Source of the DNA: Bimuria novae-zelandiae CBS 107.79 | Taxonomy: Eukaryota > Ascomycota > Dothideomycetes > Pleosporales > Didymosphaeriaceae | Length of the DNA stretch: 64,000 bases | Assembly (NCBI GenBank): GCA_010015655.1 | Contig: ML976738.1 | Coordinates: 270,555-334,554 of the forward strand | Reading direction: 5' to 3' | Shown: positions 11,515-22,509 of the stretch, piece after piece | Numbering within the stretch: position 1 is the stretch's first letter | Layout of the letters: every line of letters starts with the position of its first letter | Position numbers and translations under genes: made by a program | The notes under the pieces: generated by a model | The model's input: the letters and a program-made list of their open reading frames with translations, nothing else | What the model was told of the DNA's origin: nothing | Database searches by the model: none

Positions 11515-11739
11515 ATGTGTAAGGAATACAGGACCACGTACCTTTATTCTGGAGGTGGTTGCAAGATTGGAGTATGCGACGAAGTCAAGTACACGGCAGA
11601 TCCATGCGACGAGAAACCTGCCAGCGGTATTCGAAACTGCCACAGGTACCAGATGATTCATTCTGGATCGACTAGGAGGAAAGGTCCGCGTCCAGGACAT
11701 AATCACGGCGATCAAGGCGGAAATTCCAGCTCGGCCTAG
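11515..11739 (+). CDS. Small cysteine-containing hypothetical protein
   Basis: 74 residues, intronless, starting MCKEYRTTY. It has five Cys, in the order MC...GGGCK-IGVC...DPC...RNC, then a basic Gly/Ser-rich tail. It resembles small conserved fungal proteins that begin MCxxY and carry spaced Cys pairs, possibly metal-binding. There is no signal peptide, so a secreted effector is not indicated. The upstream TATA box and leader support expression. Function unknown. Confidence 0.6.
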   Translation: MCKEYRTTYLYSGGGCKIGVCDEVKYTADPCDEKPASGIRNCHRYQMIHSGSTRRKGPRPGHNHGDQGGNSSSA

Positions 11740-11971
11740 GCAGGTTGGTACAAAGACCTTAGTTGAACTTGGTTGTCCTCTAACATGTTTGTCGATTATG
11801 CACTATCTACGAGAGGTCAAACACTAGATACGCCCGCTATCATCACGTCCACTTAGCTTAATAACAAGGCAAATTCTATTGCTGGTGTCGTTCGCTTAAG
11901 AGGGGATAACGGGCGCGTACAAGATAAAGATAGAGTTAAACAAGCGGTTGCTAGAGAATATATCGTATTAT
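11740..11971. other. Short intergenic region
   Basis: Separates the small Cys gene from the convergent kinase gene. I see no feature in it. Confidence 0.4.
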
Positions 11972-12788
11972 CTACACATCTTTTCTCTCTCCTGTCTTAT
12001 CAGCTTCTTTCGTTTCCTTCGATCTGAAGACATCCTTGCCGTAATTAAGGATGTCTTTAGCAGAAGAATTTTTTTTTCCAGCAGCCCATAATAATATCCC
12101 CAAGCAGAAGTCCTTCTGTGCTCGGAAACTTTCCTCTTCGAAAGCATGACTCGATTGATTCGTCGCTCAGGCCTTCGTAGGGGGTTTGACCAGCTAGCAG
12201 TTCATAGAGTGTAGAACCCATTGCGAATAAGTCCGACTCCACCGTGTTATCCGCCTCAGGATCTCGAGGGAGGTAATGGCTTAGGATTTCAAGTCCCTGT
12301 GCCGGTTTTCCTTTTAATCCGAGGTCTGGCTGGTCGTCAAATCCCGATGCGTTGAAGTCACTAAGCCGGGCGTTAAGGTCTGCGTCTACCAGCCACTGGT
12401 CGAGCCTGAAGTCAGAATGCCTGACTCCCTTAGAATGGATATATGCGACACTTTCAACCATTTGATAGGCCCAACGCTTCAGATCCGTTTCTGTGATTCT
12501 TGTGCAATTCTTCTGGACGTATTCCTTAAGATTGCCGTTAGGATAGTACTCAAGCTCAATATATTCCTTTTCGGGACCAATTGACAAGCATTTGGCGATG
12601 AGTGGGTGGCTGCCCAGGATAAGATAGACGTCGGCCTCATTTTTGCATGCCTCCATGTTCTGCTCTGTGATGCCCATGTCATCAACGAGCACATGACATT
12701 CCTTCCTGACGGTGTTTCCGATGCGGTAAGTTTTGGCGCTCATGCCCACCATGAGCAGCTCGCGCTTTGGCGGCGTAGACGGTAACAT
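11972..12788 (-). pseudogene. Protein kinase-like gene with a frameshift in an A9 run
   Basis: From Met at 12788 the frame runs to a stop at 12057 (243 residues). It shows a kinase C-lobe: VAYIHSKGVRHSDFRLDQWLV (catalytic loop with HSDF in place of HRDL), LSDFNASGF (DFN in place of DFG), and SDLFAMGSTLYELLAGQTPYEG. The N-lobe is short and I see no clear glycine loop, so it may be a degenerate kinase. The frame breaks at nine A/T (12069-12077). With eight, the reading would pass through SSAKDILNYGKDVFR, which suits helix I of this family, to a stop at 11972. The lesion may be real, a polymorphism or a sequencing error. A copia LTR begins 91 bp upstream of the start, and the frame is open into the LTR up to 12902. 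Confidence 0.65.
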
Positions 12789-12878
12789 AATTTGAAAGTT
12801 GATGCAAAGAACGTGTTGTTGGCTTAAGACAGAATAACAGGGGGGCCAGGGAAGCGGCTGTGGTACGAGCGGAGACAA

Positions 12879-13042
12879 TGTAACGGTATTCGGATTGTTC
12901 ATTGTTGCCTATGCTAGCTCATTGCTGCCTACACTCATTTACTGCTGCCTAGCCTACCTAGCAGTATATATCTTAGCTACTACACACATACAATCAAATC
13001 AGTGTTTTTCCCGACTTTCGCTTTGCAGCAACAACCGCTACA
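12879..13042 (+). repeat. Left LTR of the copia element
   Basis: 164 bp, TGTAACGG to GCTACA. It differs from the right LTR mainly by C/T and G/A changes, most of them in the first 40 bp, with the right copy the more T/A-rich. Confidence 0.9.
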
Positions 13043-13053
13043 GTTATGAGCCC
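13043..13053 (+). other. Primer binding site (initiator tRNA-Met half)
   Basis: GTTATGAGCCC directly abuts the LTR and pairs with GGGCTCATAAC of the initiator tRNA-Met anticodon stem-loop. The same string recurs at 13449-13459 and, with one extra G, at 58039-58050. Confidence 0.75.
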
Positions 13054-13386
13054 GGAATCGCTGAAGCCTGCGCAAGCACTCAAGAGACGGATTCCCACTC
13101 GGGTGGGGTACCACAAGCGAGCACGTGCACACCACACAAATAGCCAAGAGCACACTGCACCAAAGAGCACTGCGCCAGAGAGCACTAGGCTAGCAATGCA
13201 AATGCTAGCGCTAGATGGCTATAGTGCCAGATGGCTAAAGAGTCAGTTGCAAGAAGGGCCACAGACGTAGAGGGCGAGCGGGAGAGACTGGAGCAGAATA
13301 TACAGGGCATGTTGCGCTGCGGCCAATATGTATGAGAAACCTTGAAAAGCTTCCATCTCTTCGCTACGCTACGATCTGGGGGGGTG

Positions 13387-13448
13387 TGTGACGGTTAAGA
13401 ATATTCTACTCCAACGGGAGCAGAAGGTTAGCCTTTTGCTCCGCGACA
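13387..13448 (+). repeat. Second, 62-bp LTR-like unit inside the copia element
   Basis: TGTGACGG...GCGACA, preceded by a run of G (polypurine-like, about 13374-13386) and followed at once by another GTTATGAGCCC primer site. It therefore has all the junctions of an LTR but little similarity to the 164-bp LTR. It could be the LTR of another family captured by recombination or nested insertion. Confidence 0.5.
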
Positions 13449-13530
13449 GTTATGAGCCCGGATTGCGACGGGATCTCACTCACCTGACTTATTACATACT
13501 CACACATAGAGTAGAGCACCTACGAGCACG

Positions 13531-16500
13531 ATGACAACCGAGTCGGACCTAACAGTTACTTAGGTGACAATCGTCCTTAGCTAATTAGAGGATTAGCATA
13601 AATAGCTGTTTATCCGCAAGGATACGGCACAAAAGAACTAACTCTAGAAATACGTTAATCTAGATATTACAGCAGACTAACTACCCTAGCTAGAGGAGCC
13701 AACGGAGCCTTAGCTAAGCAACTATAACTAACGAGCTATATTATTTACTAGCTTAAACACTAAGCAGCGAGCCGACTATCGTTAAGCGTATAAGTAATAG
13801 GAGAAGAAGGATCTAGAGTATAAGCGTTAGCTTAAGGCTCTAGCAGACTTTAACTCTAAGATTAGTAAAATAATAGTAGCGTATTATATATACCTAATTA
13901 AGGACAAGAATACGCCGCACTAATAACTTATAACCCTTAAGAAATATCTCGTACTATTAGATACAACGCGTCGTCGCGATTTAATAGCAAAATATAAGGA
14001 TCTTTAGACACTGCCAAAGGGCAGAAAGGTTAAAGAATAGCTTTAATATTAGATTAAGGTTACTAGCTAGTGCAAGGCTATTAAGCTTTTAGAGACTAAA
14101 GATACCCGTGCGTAGGAGGACTTCCTAGTTGCCTATAAGATAATTAACCCTAAATACGGAACGGCAGGTCTGCGAGACCTAATCTAAAAAGAGAGGCTTA
14201 ATATAAAAGTCCTATTAGTAGAAGACTACGTTACCAAGTTCTTAGCATACCTAAAGCGTACACGCCTAATTAGTACAGGCTTTAGTGCACACGCGGCAGA
14301 GCTAGAGATAGTAAAGCTAATAATACTATAAAATAATAAACCTTCTCGAAGCGGTATATGCCTCTGTAGCAAGAGACACTTATAGTCTAAGTGCTAGTTA
14401 ATAAACCCCGACGCTCCTAACCAACCCTAAGGATATAATAATAAGGAAGCTAGTAAGAAAGTGGCTATAGCCTTTGCCAAGGATTCGAGCTTGAAAGCGA
14501 GGGTAGAGAAAGCTATACAGGACTAAAAGGTAACTTAGTTAAACTCTAAGCCTGTAGTTACTATTAACAATAGTAAGCCTCCTTCTAATCTATTAACCTA
14601 CACCGCATAATATATAGTATCTAATACTATTATAGTTAATAAGCACGACGAGCACGACGAGCGCAACAAACATAATAAGGATCTAATACTTAATAATAGT
14701 ATTAAACCTATTAAGGAGTTGGTAGCTCTATTAACGCTTAACGATGTTAGTAGCTATGACTTATTAAGCAACTAATTTATACTTAATCCTAGTTTAAACA
14801 CTTACATTGTTAACACTAAGTCCTAGCCTAGATAGACAAGAGAGTATAAGGCCAGTGCCAACGACTTCGTAGGAGCAGGAACAGGCTATATTAAAATTAC
14901 TACATAGGGTAGTATAAAGCTAACCGTGAAAACACTAAGAGGACTATTACCTATCGTCTTAACATACGTTGCCTTAGTCGAAGGCTTCTTAACAAGCCTT
15001 ATAGGCTTAGCACGCTGTCGCTTAAGTTAGATCCACTTTAACTTAAGACAAGATTTACTATACAAAGGTAGCAAGAAAACCGTTATTGCATAACTAAAGT
15101 ATAATAATAGCTACTAGCTAGTTAACGCTAATGCCAGCCGCCGCCTAGACATACGCCTATTATTATCCTTTAGCACTACCTACTAACCTTTAAAGGACTC
15201 TTAACGTAATTATATAGTTAACTACAAGACAGCGCATAGCACCTAAAGTCATCCTAGTAAGAAGGCAATTAAGAAGCTAGTTAATTATATAAAAGGCTTG
15301 CGAGTAGAAGGTAAAGATAGCGACTTCTATAGCGTATATATTAAATCGAAACTTACAAAGCAAGTCTCTAGAAGATAGTAAGAGAACTTTACACTTAAGA
15401 AGTTCTATCGCGTTATTATAGACTTTATATAGCTACTACCTCGAGAGGCAGACTCTTGTCTTAATAGTAACTAAATTGCAGGTTACATAGTAGACTAGTA
15501 TAGTAAGTGGCATAAAGTTAACTGCTTTCCACAGCGTACGAAGGCATTCCTAAGCCACTAGCTTATCTAAAAAGTTTGTAAGATATAGTATATTTTTAAT
15601 AGCGACGTCACCGCAATTAAGACTAATAATAACTAAGGATATAGAGTTACACTAAACGTGTTAGAGGAGCTTTGCGCTAAGCTAGGGATCTAATATAAGC
15701 CGCGGGCAGACTACGTAGACAAATAAAACGGCCTTATAGAGCGAGCAGGCAAGATTATCGTTATTTAAGTTTAAGCTATAAGGCTTAAAGGAAACCTACT
15801 AAAGTTATTATTAAACGAGCTATTTTAAATAGCAGCATACATACTAAATCGTATACTAATTAAAGCGCTAGGCTAGAAGACTCTATATAAGGTTATATAG
15901 GGATTAAAGCTAAAGGTAAACTACTTGCATCCTATAGGCTGTCGAGCATACGTCCGAAATCTGTCTATTAAAAGAGGCAATAAGCTGGAATCTAGAGCTC
16001 TTATAGGACACCTTATAGGCTATAATTTAATAAATATCTTTAGGATCTGGCTACTTATAAAGGACAGAGTAATTTGAGCAAGAGACGTTATTTTCGAGCT
16101 AACGCGATTTTACGAAGGGCCAGAAGGCTATATAGCTAAGTTAGTTATTAAAGAAGTTATAGAGCTACTTGCTTTCCTAGAAGAAGCTAAATCTAATAAT
16201 ATCGCTATTGAAGAGCTCATGACGCTTAGACAAAGCCGTATAATACCTGCAGCGGTAGCTCAGGCCAGCCAATAGCAGGTAGGGGGTGAGAGTAGAAGTA
16301 ACAAGAACGATAAAGTTAATAAGGATGTAGAGGACCTGTTTATAGGAAGTGGGCTGCTTACACCTACGTTACCTAAGCCTCACGTAAGCCAGTAACGGAA
16401 CAACGATACTCCGGCCGACGTTCTCCTGGCAGAACAAAATCTAGAGACAACACTATAAGAGCTCTCTGTAATATAAATTCCTAGTTATATACCTAATTAC

Positions 16501-18330
16501 CACAACAACAACGCGCTAAGGCGTAGAAATCCTGAAATTAATAAATTAAACATACGTACAAGCTCGCGTCGCCGACAACAGCGCATAAACGACCTTACTA
16601 GTGTAATTAGATACTAGACGCACGCAATTTCCTATAGAATACGCATTAATAACTACCTACACGCATTTATAATAGCGCTAAAGCCGTAGCCTGTAATTAA
16701 GATCTATTAGTTACAAGTTCCACCTCCACTAAGGACCTGGAGAGACCTAGAGACTTATCTATATAGAGCCGAGTTTCGACAAGCTAGTTAAGAAGAATAC
16801 TAAAGTATTTAGAGTAAAGAATGCTTTGCTAGGACTGCAAAGATAGTAGTAAATGTTAATACTAAGGTCTTACCACTTATGTAGGTATTTACCTATAAAT
16901 TTAATAAAGACAGTTTTCTTTCACAATTTAAGGCACGATTAGTAATTAGAGGTAATCTTTAGTAGCTATACGGAGACACCTACGCCGCCACACTCGCGGC
17001 ACGCACCTTTAGAGTAATTACTACTATTACTAATTACTTTAGGCTAGAGCTAATTTAGTACAACGTACTAATAGCTTTTCTTAACGCCTTACTTAATCGT
17101 CTACTCTACGCGCAGACGCTAGACGGATTTTAAGAAGACAGAGAACTACTCTAGATACTCCGCGCTCTCTATAGATTAAAGGAGTCACCGCTACTATAGT
17201 ACAAGGAGCTCCGCAGGACGCTATAGTTACTAGGGATAAAGCCTGTGCCAGGCTTTCCATGTGTGTACACAAATAAGTGGCTTATACTATTCGTCTACGT
17301 TAACGATATCGTTATGGCCTTTCACCTACATAATACTAAGCTCCACTAGCAGTTTAAGTAGAAGCTTAGCAAGTGCTATTAACTAAAGCAACTTAGTCTA
17401 CTTAAGTAGTTTTTAGGCATACGCGTTATCCGAGACATCGCCGCCTATAAACTCTAGCTACTTTAAGATACCTATATTAACAAAGTAGCCGTAAAGTATG
17501 GCATAACGTCTATTAGCCGCCGTATAGAAGTACCTATAATAGTTAACTACCTTAAGCTATCTACAAAGGATCCTAACGCAGCTTATATAAAGCTTTATTA
17601 AGAGCTTATTAGCTATCTCGCGTTCTTAACGTAGTTTACTTAACCAGACCTCGCACGTGCATATATAATACACGCTTTATATCTTATTAACCCTAGATAA
17701 GCTCACGTAGACTCTATACGCAAAGTATAGCGTTACGTCCTAAAGACAAAGTACTACGCGCTCAAAGCTTGCACAGAGTAAGAAATTTAAGAGTTTATAA
17801 CTATAGAAGAAGATTATCGCGATCCTATATTCTTTAAAGTATCTAATACTACTTTTACAGACAACCTAGAGACTCGCCGCAGCTTTTAAGGATATATTTT
17901 TTAGTTATTTAGGATAACTATTAACTAGAAGTCTACCCTGCAGCGTATAGTTACTAAATTAACTACTAAGGTAGAGCTACTCGCGCTCTCCCTTATAGGC
18001 TTAGAAATAGAGGAGTAGCTACGCCTGTTTAAGGGCCTCTCACTAACGCTTTACACTACTCCGACTATCTTATGTAATAATTAGTAGACGGTTGGGATTG
18101 TTATAAAAGAACAAGACAAACTAGCAACCAAGCTCAAGCATGTCGATATACACCAGAGCTGGATCCGCCAGGAAGTAGAGCAGGGACGACTCTACGTATA
18201 ATGGCGATCTACTAATAGGATGCCTGCTGACGGCATGACCAAGATACTACCACGTCAAAAGCACGCAGAGTTTGTGAGGTAGCTATACCTTACAAATCTA
18301 TACTCTCGACTTTAAGGCATAGTAGATATG
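13531..18330 (+). pseudogene. copia gag-pol remnant
   Basis: ATG at 13531 starts a decayed gag (MTTESDLTVT, then a stop where CAG would give Gln). Integrase remnants lie around 15540-15770 (CFPQRTKAFLSH, VLEELCAKLGI, ADYVDK...NGLIERAG). The RT active-site box near 17293 reads YVNDIV; copia has YVDDI, and Asp to Asn is a RIP-type change. RNase H remnants follow to about 18300. TAG and TAA stops occur every few dozen codons. Confidence 0.8.
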
Positions 18331-18379
18331 TAGGAGAGATCATCCTTACGTCGTTAACTAACTACAGGATAAGAGGGTG

Positions 18380-18543
18380 TGTAACAGTATTTAGATTATT
18401 TATTATTACCTATACTAGCTTATTGCTGCCTACACTTATTTACTGCTGCCTAGCCTACCTAGCAGTATATATCTTAGCTACTACACACATACAATCAAAT
18501 TAGTGTTTTTCCCGACTTTCGCTTTGCAGCAATAACCGCTACA
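18380..18543 (+). repeat. Right LTR of the copia element
   Basis: 164 bp, TGTAACAG to GCTACA, followed by the GACAA duplication at 18544-18548. Confidence 0.9.
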
Positions 18544-18577
18544 GACAAGATGCGAAGACCACTATTTCACCCGAATA

Positions 18578-20291
18578 AGCTAGCGCATGGGGTTCTGAGA
18601 CACCCGGGGATATGAGACACCGCGCAGAAATCCTCCACCCTTTAAAAAATCGCGATATCTCCACATCCACCCTACTAAAATGGCCAACCGTGAGGCAGCA
18701 ATTTAAGCAGCTATTAGTGATCTTAATGCTGGCATTTTTCCTAGTTAACGAGCTACTGCAAAGGCATACAACATTCCTATAGCCACGCTATCTAGGTGCG
18801 TACGCGGTTCACAAAACTAACAAAATAGTCACGTATACTAGTAATAATTAACTCTATAATAAGAGGACTTCCTTATATAATAGATACTTAAAAAGGACGC
18901 GCGTGGGTTTCCTCCTTCTTACGCTTATACACGAGAAATAGCAAATTAAATCCTTAAGATAAACGGCGACCACGCGTTAGTAGGTAAACACTAAATATCT
19001 TATTTTATTAAACGCAACCTACGCGTTACCTCTATTATAAGTAGGAAGATTAAGGCTATAAGAGCTAAGAGAGTAACTTAAAAGGTAATACGCGAGTTTC
19101 TTAAGCTCTATAAGTAGCTCTGCGTTAAGTTAGACATACGTAATAAGGATACGTGGAATATGGATAAGACTGGGAAGGCCCTAGGCGTATGTGCAAACAC
19201 CAGAGTACTCGCAGAAAGCCAGAAAAAGAAGGCTTACTATCAGTCTCTAGAGAATCGCGACTAGGCGTCGATAATCGAGTGCGTTTCTGCAATAGGGAGA
19301 AAGCTGCGGCCAGCTATTATTTTTAAAGGCAAAAACCTGCAGAGCACCTGGTTTCTATCAATAATACCTAACTAGCTATACGCAACTTTAGAGAATAGCT
19401 AGATATTTAATGTAATAGGGGCTAAGTGGCTGCAACGCGTATTTCTGCCAGATACTACGCCCTTAGAGGATCGCTGGCGGATGCTAATATTAGATGGCCA
19501 TGGCAGCCATGTCGACCTGGATTTCCTGTAGATCTCTCTGTTTTCTCAGTAGTGAAACGATTCTATCGCCAGCAGATCCACAAGTTATCACACCTAGATG
19601 ATGCTGCGCCGGTTAAAAAGGAACGTTTTATTATTGCCTACAACGCTGCTAGAGAGGCTGCGATTACTAAGAGAGTAATCCGCGCTAGATAGGCCGTTGC
19701 AGGCATCTGCCCGTTAAATATTAAGCGGGTAGTTAACTTATCTTAAGTTGCTTAAAGGCCTGTTACCCCCCCTCACTAGGATCAGGCTTATCTCGCCGAG
19801 AGCTCTCTCTATACTCCCTATAGCCCTCGGGATCTGTTTATGGCTTAAAGGCAGCTCCACAGCGCTGAGAAATTAAGCCGCAAGGTTTACTAACTATTTA
19901 AGAAAGCTAGCAAGGCAATTATAATAACTAATACACGCTTAGTAGCGCTAGAAGCAGAGAATAAAAGATTATAGAGTTAACTTAAGGCCCTTAAGCGTTC
20001 TTAACCACGAAAGAAAGTTTGCATAGACCTAAATTAACGCTTTGCTAGCATAGATTAAATTATAATAGTAAAGCAGGCATTTGCTCTCCTAGAGCAACAA
20101 AATAGTAGTACTTCTGCAGAAAAGGACGCAGAAAAAGCTGCAGCAGAAATAGTAGCTAAAACTCTGCAATCTATGTGTAGCGAGTGGCAATTGTAATTAC
20201 GCTGAATGAATTATCGCGATTTTTTGAAGGGTGGAGGATTTCTGCGCGGTGTCTCATATCCCCGGGTGTCTCGGAACCCCATGCGCTAGCT
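18578..20291 (+). mobile_element. Fot1/pogo transposon with ~80-bp terminal inverted repeats
   Basis: Both ends carry AGCTAGCGCATGGGGTTC, running on for about 80 bp (through GAGACACC and the ATCGCGAT tips), with TA at 18576-18577 and 20292-20293. It begins 34 bp after the copia right LTR. The termini are far less RIP-altered than the interior. Confidence 0.9.
18680..20196 (+). pseudogene. Fot1/pogo transposase, RIPped and internally deleted
   Basis: ATG at 18680 starts MANREAAI and a psq-type helix-turn-helix (SDLNAGIFPS...ATAKAYNIP). The first catalytic region near 19158 reads NMDKTG; the family has NMDETG. The second, LILDGHGSHVDLDFL, is intact near 19482-19530. Just after it, the sequence jumps to FSVVKRFYRQQIHKLSHLDD in another frame. 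The segment that normally lies between, with the PPHSSHxLQPLD box and third catalytic Asp, is missing. Many internal stops. The C-terminus ends at TAA 20194-20196. Confidence 0.85.
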
Positions 20292-20647
20292 TATTATCGT
20301 GAGGAAGGGATGAGTTATGGTGCAAAGGAGCCCGTGCGATTTATCCCCCGCACTGTCAAAATCTGCCACAGGCGGACTTCTTGCTAGTGGCCAATCGGAC
20401 GATAGCTCCGATTCTGCATGAACACCGAGATTTATGAAGTTTGGCTGTAGATTCTTATACAATCTGCATTTTTACTCGTACTTAACTTAAATTACTTAAT
20501 AATTGAGCTCTTGGTGGTGTCAATTGACTTGATTGTTTGCAGTCGGCGGAGGTGCTCCTGCCAGCACTCAGGGCGTACTTCAGGCCTACACATAGGCAGT
20601 TAGCAAAGACTACACCCAAAGCGCGTACGCGGAGTACGCTGAGGAGG

Positions 20648-21413
20648 TCAAGGAGACTGTAAATTGCCTTGAACGTGACCCAGAGCTACCCTGGGAGGCT
20701 GAGACTTGTGCTGGCGTCGCCCACGCTCCGCACAAAGTACACAAGTCTTTGCCTGTTTATACAGGTTTGCGGAGCGATGGGAGCTCTCCTCAGCGACAAC
20801 GACGTCGTCTAATCTCTCGCGCTTTGCTCCTGCGTTACAGAGACGCGTCCCGCGGTCGAAAAGCTGCTTAATAAGGTCGTATAAGAACCTTTTGTAGCCG
20901 CTCCTTTTAGCGGCGGCAGCGTCAGAGTATAAGGACAGCCTGTACGCGTTGTTAAGCGTCAGGTTAAGCAGAAAGTAGAGCAAAGGTCGCCAGGTACAAC
21001 GCTTAACTTGCTGGGTCGAGTAATACGCCTTCGTCTGATCAAAGCGATCAACCTTAGTTTTGTAACAATTGTAGTCGTCAATTATCTGCGGTATGCCTAG
21101 CAGCCTCACAGGCTCGTTGCCAAAGGCTTTTTCAAAGATCCCCTTGTTGTTTTGGCTCATTTTAGAGCGTCGGCGGAGCTTCATAGTGACCTGGATCGCT
21201 GGTGGCGACTATCGTCAGCGTGCCAAGGCCATAGTGTTAAGACGACAAACTTACGCTCTGCGACGGTAGAGGCAAAAAGGACGACCTGATTGTCTCTCCA
21301 CGCTGCCTGTAGGACTTCTCCGCTCTTTAACAAGTCCCATCTGATCTCTCCCCACTCCATGTGCTTTGTAAACTGCGTTTTCAGACGCATAAGGCTGCTC
21401 GAAAAGCGCTCCT
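20648..21413 (-). pseudogene. piggyBac-type transposase (DDE_Tnp_1_7), C-terminal part
   Basis: Two frames join. 21184-20648 gives IIDDYNCYKTKVDRFDQTKAYY and RCTWRPLLYFLLNLTLNNAY, the conserved 'DDYNxxMxGVDxxDQ' and 'WWxPLFxxLLxxxxxNAY' boxes of the family, then a Cys-bearing tail. 21413-21181 gives WRDNQVVLFASTV, the strand before it. They lie in different frames, so there is one frameshift near 21185-21240 unless an unseen intron lies there. The catalytic N-terminal half falls in the assembly gap. Confidence 0.75.
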
Positions 21414-21415
21414 TT

Positions 21416-22342
21416 NNNNNNNNNNNNNNNNNNNNNNNNNNNNNNNNNNNNNNNNNNNNNNNNNNNNNNNNNNNNNNNNNNNNNNNNNNNNNNNNNNNNN
21501 NNNNNNNNNNNNNNNNNNNNNNNNNNNNNNNNNNNNNNNNNNNNNNNNNNNNNNNNNNNNNNNNNNNNNNNNNNNNNNNNNNNNNNNNNNNNNNNNNNNN
21601 NNNNNNNNNNNNNNNNNNNNNNNNNNNNNNNNNNNNNNNNNNNNNNNNNNNNNNNNNNNNNNNNNNNNNNNNNNNNNNNNNNNNNNNNNNNNNNNNNNNN
21701 NNNNNNNNNNNNNNNNNNNNNNNNNNNNNNNNNNNNNNNNNNNNNNNNNNNNNNNNNNNNNNNNNNNNNNNNNNNNNNNNNNNNNNNNNNNNNNNNNNNN
21801 NNNNNNNNNNNNNNNNNNNNNNNNNNNNNNNNNNNNNNNNNNNNNNNNNNNNNNNNNNNNNNNNNNNNNNNNNNNNNNNNNNNNNNNNNNNNNNNNNNNN
21901 NNNNNNNNNNNNNNNNNNNNNNNNNNNNNNNNNNNNNNNNNNNNNNNNNNNNNNNNNNNNNNNNNNNNNNNNNNNNNNNNNNNNNNNNNNNNNNNNNNNN
22001 NNNNNNNNNNNNNNNNNNNNNNNNNNNNNNNNNNNNNNNNNNNNNNNNNNNNNNNNNNNNNNNNNNNNNNNNNNNNNNNNNNNNNNNNNNNNNNNNNNNN
22101 NNNNNNNNNNNNNNNNNNNNNNNNNNNNNNNNNNNNNNNNNNNNNNNNNNNNNNNNNNNNNNNNNNNNNNNNNNNNNNNNNNNNNNNNNNNNNNNNNNNN
22201 NNNNNNNNNNNNNNNNNNNNNNNNNNNNNNNNNNNNNNNNNNNNNNNNNNNNNNNNNNNNNNNNNNNNNNNNNNNNNNNNNNNNNNNNNNNNNNNNNNNN
22301 NNNNNNNNNNNNNNNNNNNNNNNNNNNNNNNNNNNNNNNNNN
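21416..22342. other. Assembly gap (927 N)
   Basis: A run of N within the piggyBac-like element. Frames drawn through it are meaningless. Confidence 0.99.
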
Positions 22343-22509
22343 GCAGACGCAGGATTTGGCATGTTTGCATGTGCTAGTAATTTCGAAAGAGGTCGATTTT
22401 GGCTGTAAAACAAAAATTGCCGTCATCACAATTCAAATTTGGTGTTGAGATCGACTAGACGCTGATTGGCGCGTCGTTTGTGGCAGATTTTGACAGTGCG
22501 GGGGATAAC

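Larger units (their letters stand above)
12879..18543 (+). mobile_element. Ty1/copia LTR retrotransposon, RIP-inactivated, target duplication GACAA
   Basis: Two 164-bp LTRs (12879-13042 and 18380-18543) start TGTAAC and end GCTACA. GACAA flanks both sides (12874-12878, 18544-18548). Immediately after the left LTR, GTTATGAGCCC at 13043-13053 is complementary to the anticodon arm of initiator tRNA-Met, the half-tRNA primer known for many copia elements. A G-rich tract ending GAGGGTG precedes the right LTR. The internal plus-strand gag-pol is TA-rich and closed by many stops. The element lies 91 bp upstream of the kinase start. Confidence 0.92.
20341..22508 (-). mobile_element. piggyBac-like transposon with perfect 30-bp inverted termini
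   Basis: 20341-20370 and 22479-22508 are exact reverse complements (TTATCCCCCGCACTGTCA and on). Inside, the minus strand encodes the C-terminal part of a piggyBac transposase. PiggyBac elements duplicate TTAA; here the tips read TTAT and ATAA, so either these bases belong to the repeat or the duplication is degenerate. Codon composition is normal, so this element has escaped heavy RIP. 927 bp of it are unknown. Confidence 0.8.

Noticed and set aside
21181..22429. Several 330-410 residue frames across 21181-22429 on both strands
   Set aside because: They are open only because the N run translates as X; the real content is a piggyBac fragment plus an unknown gap.
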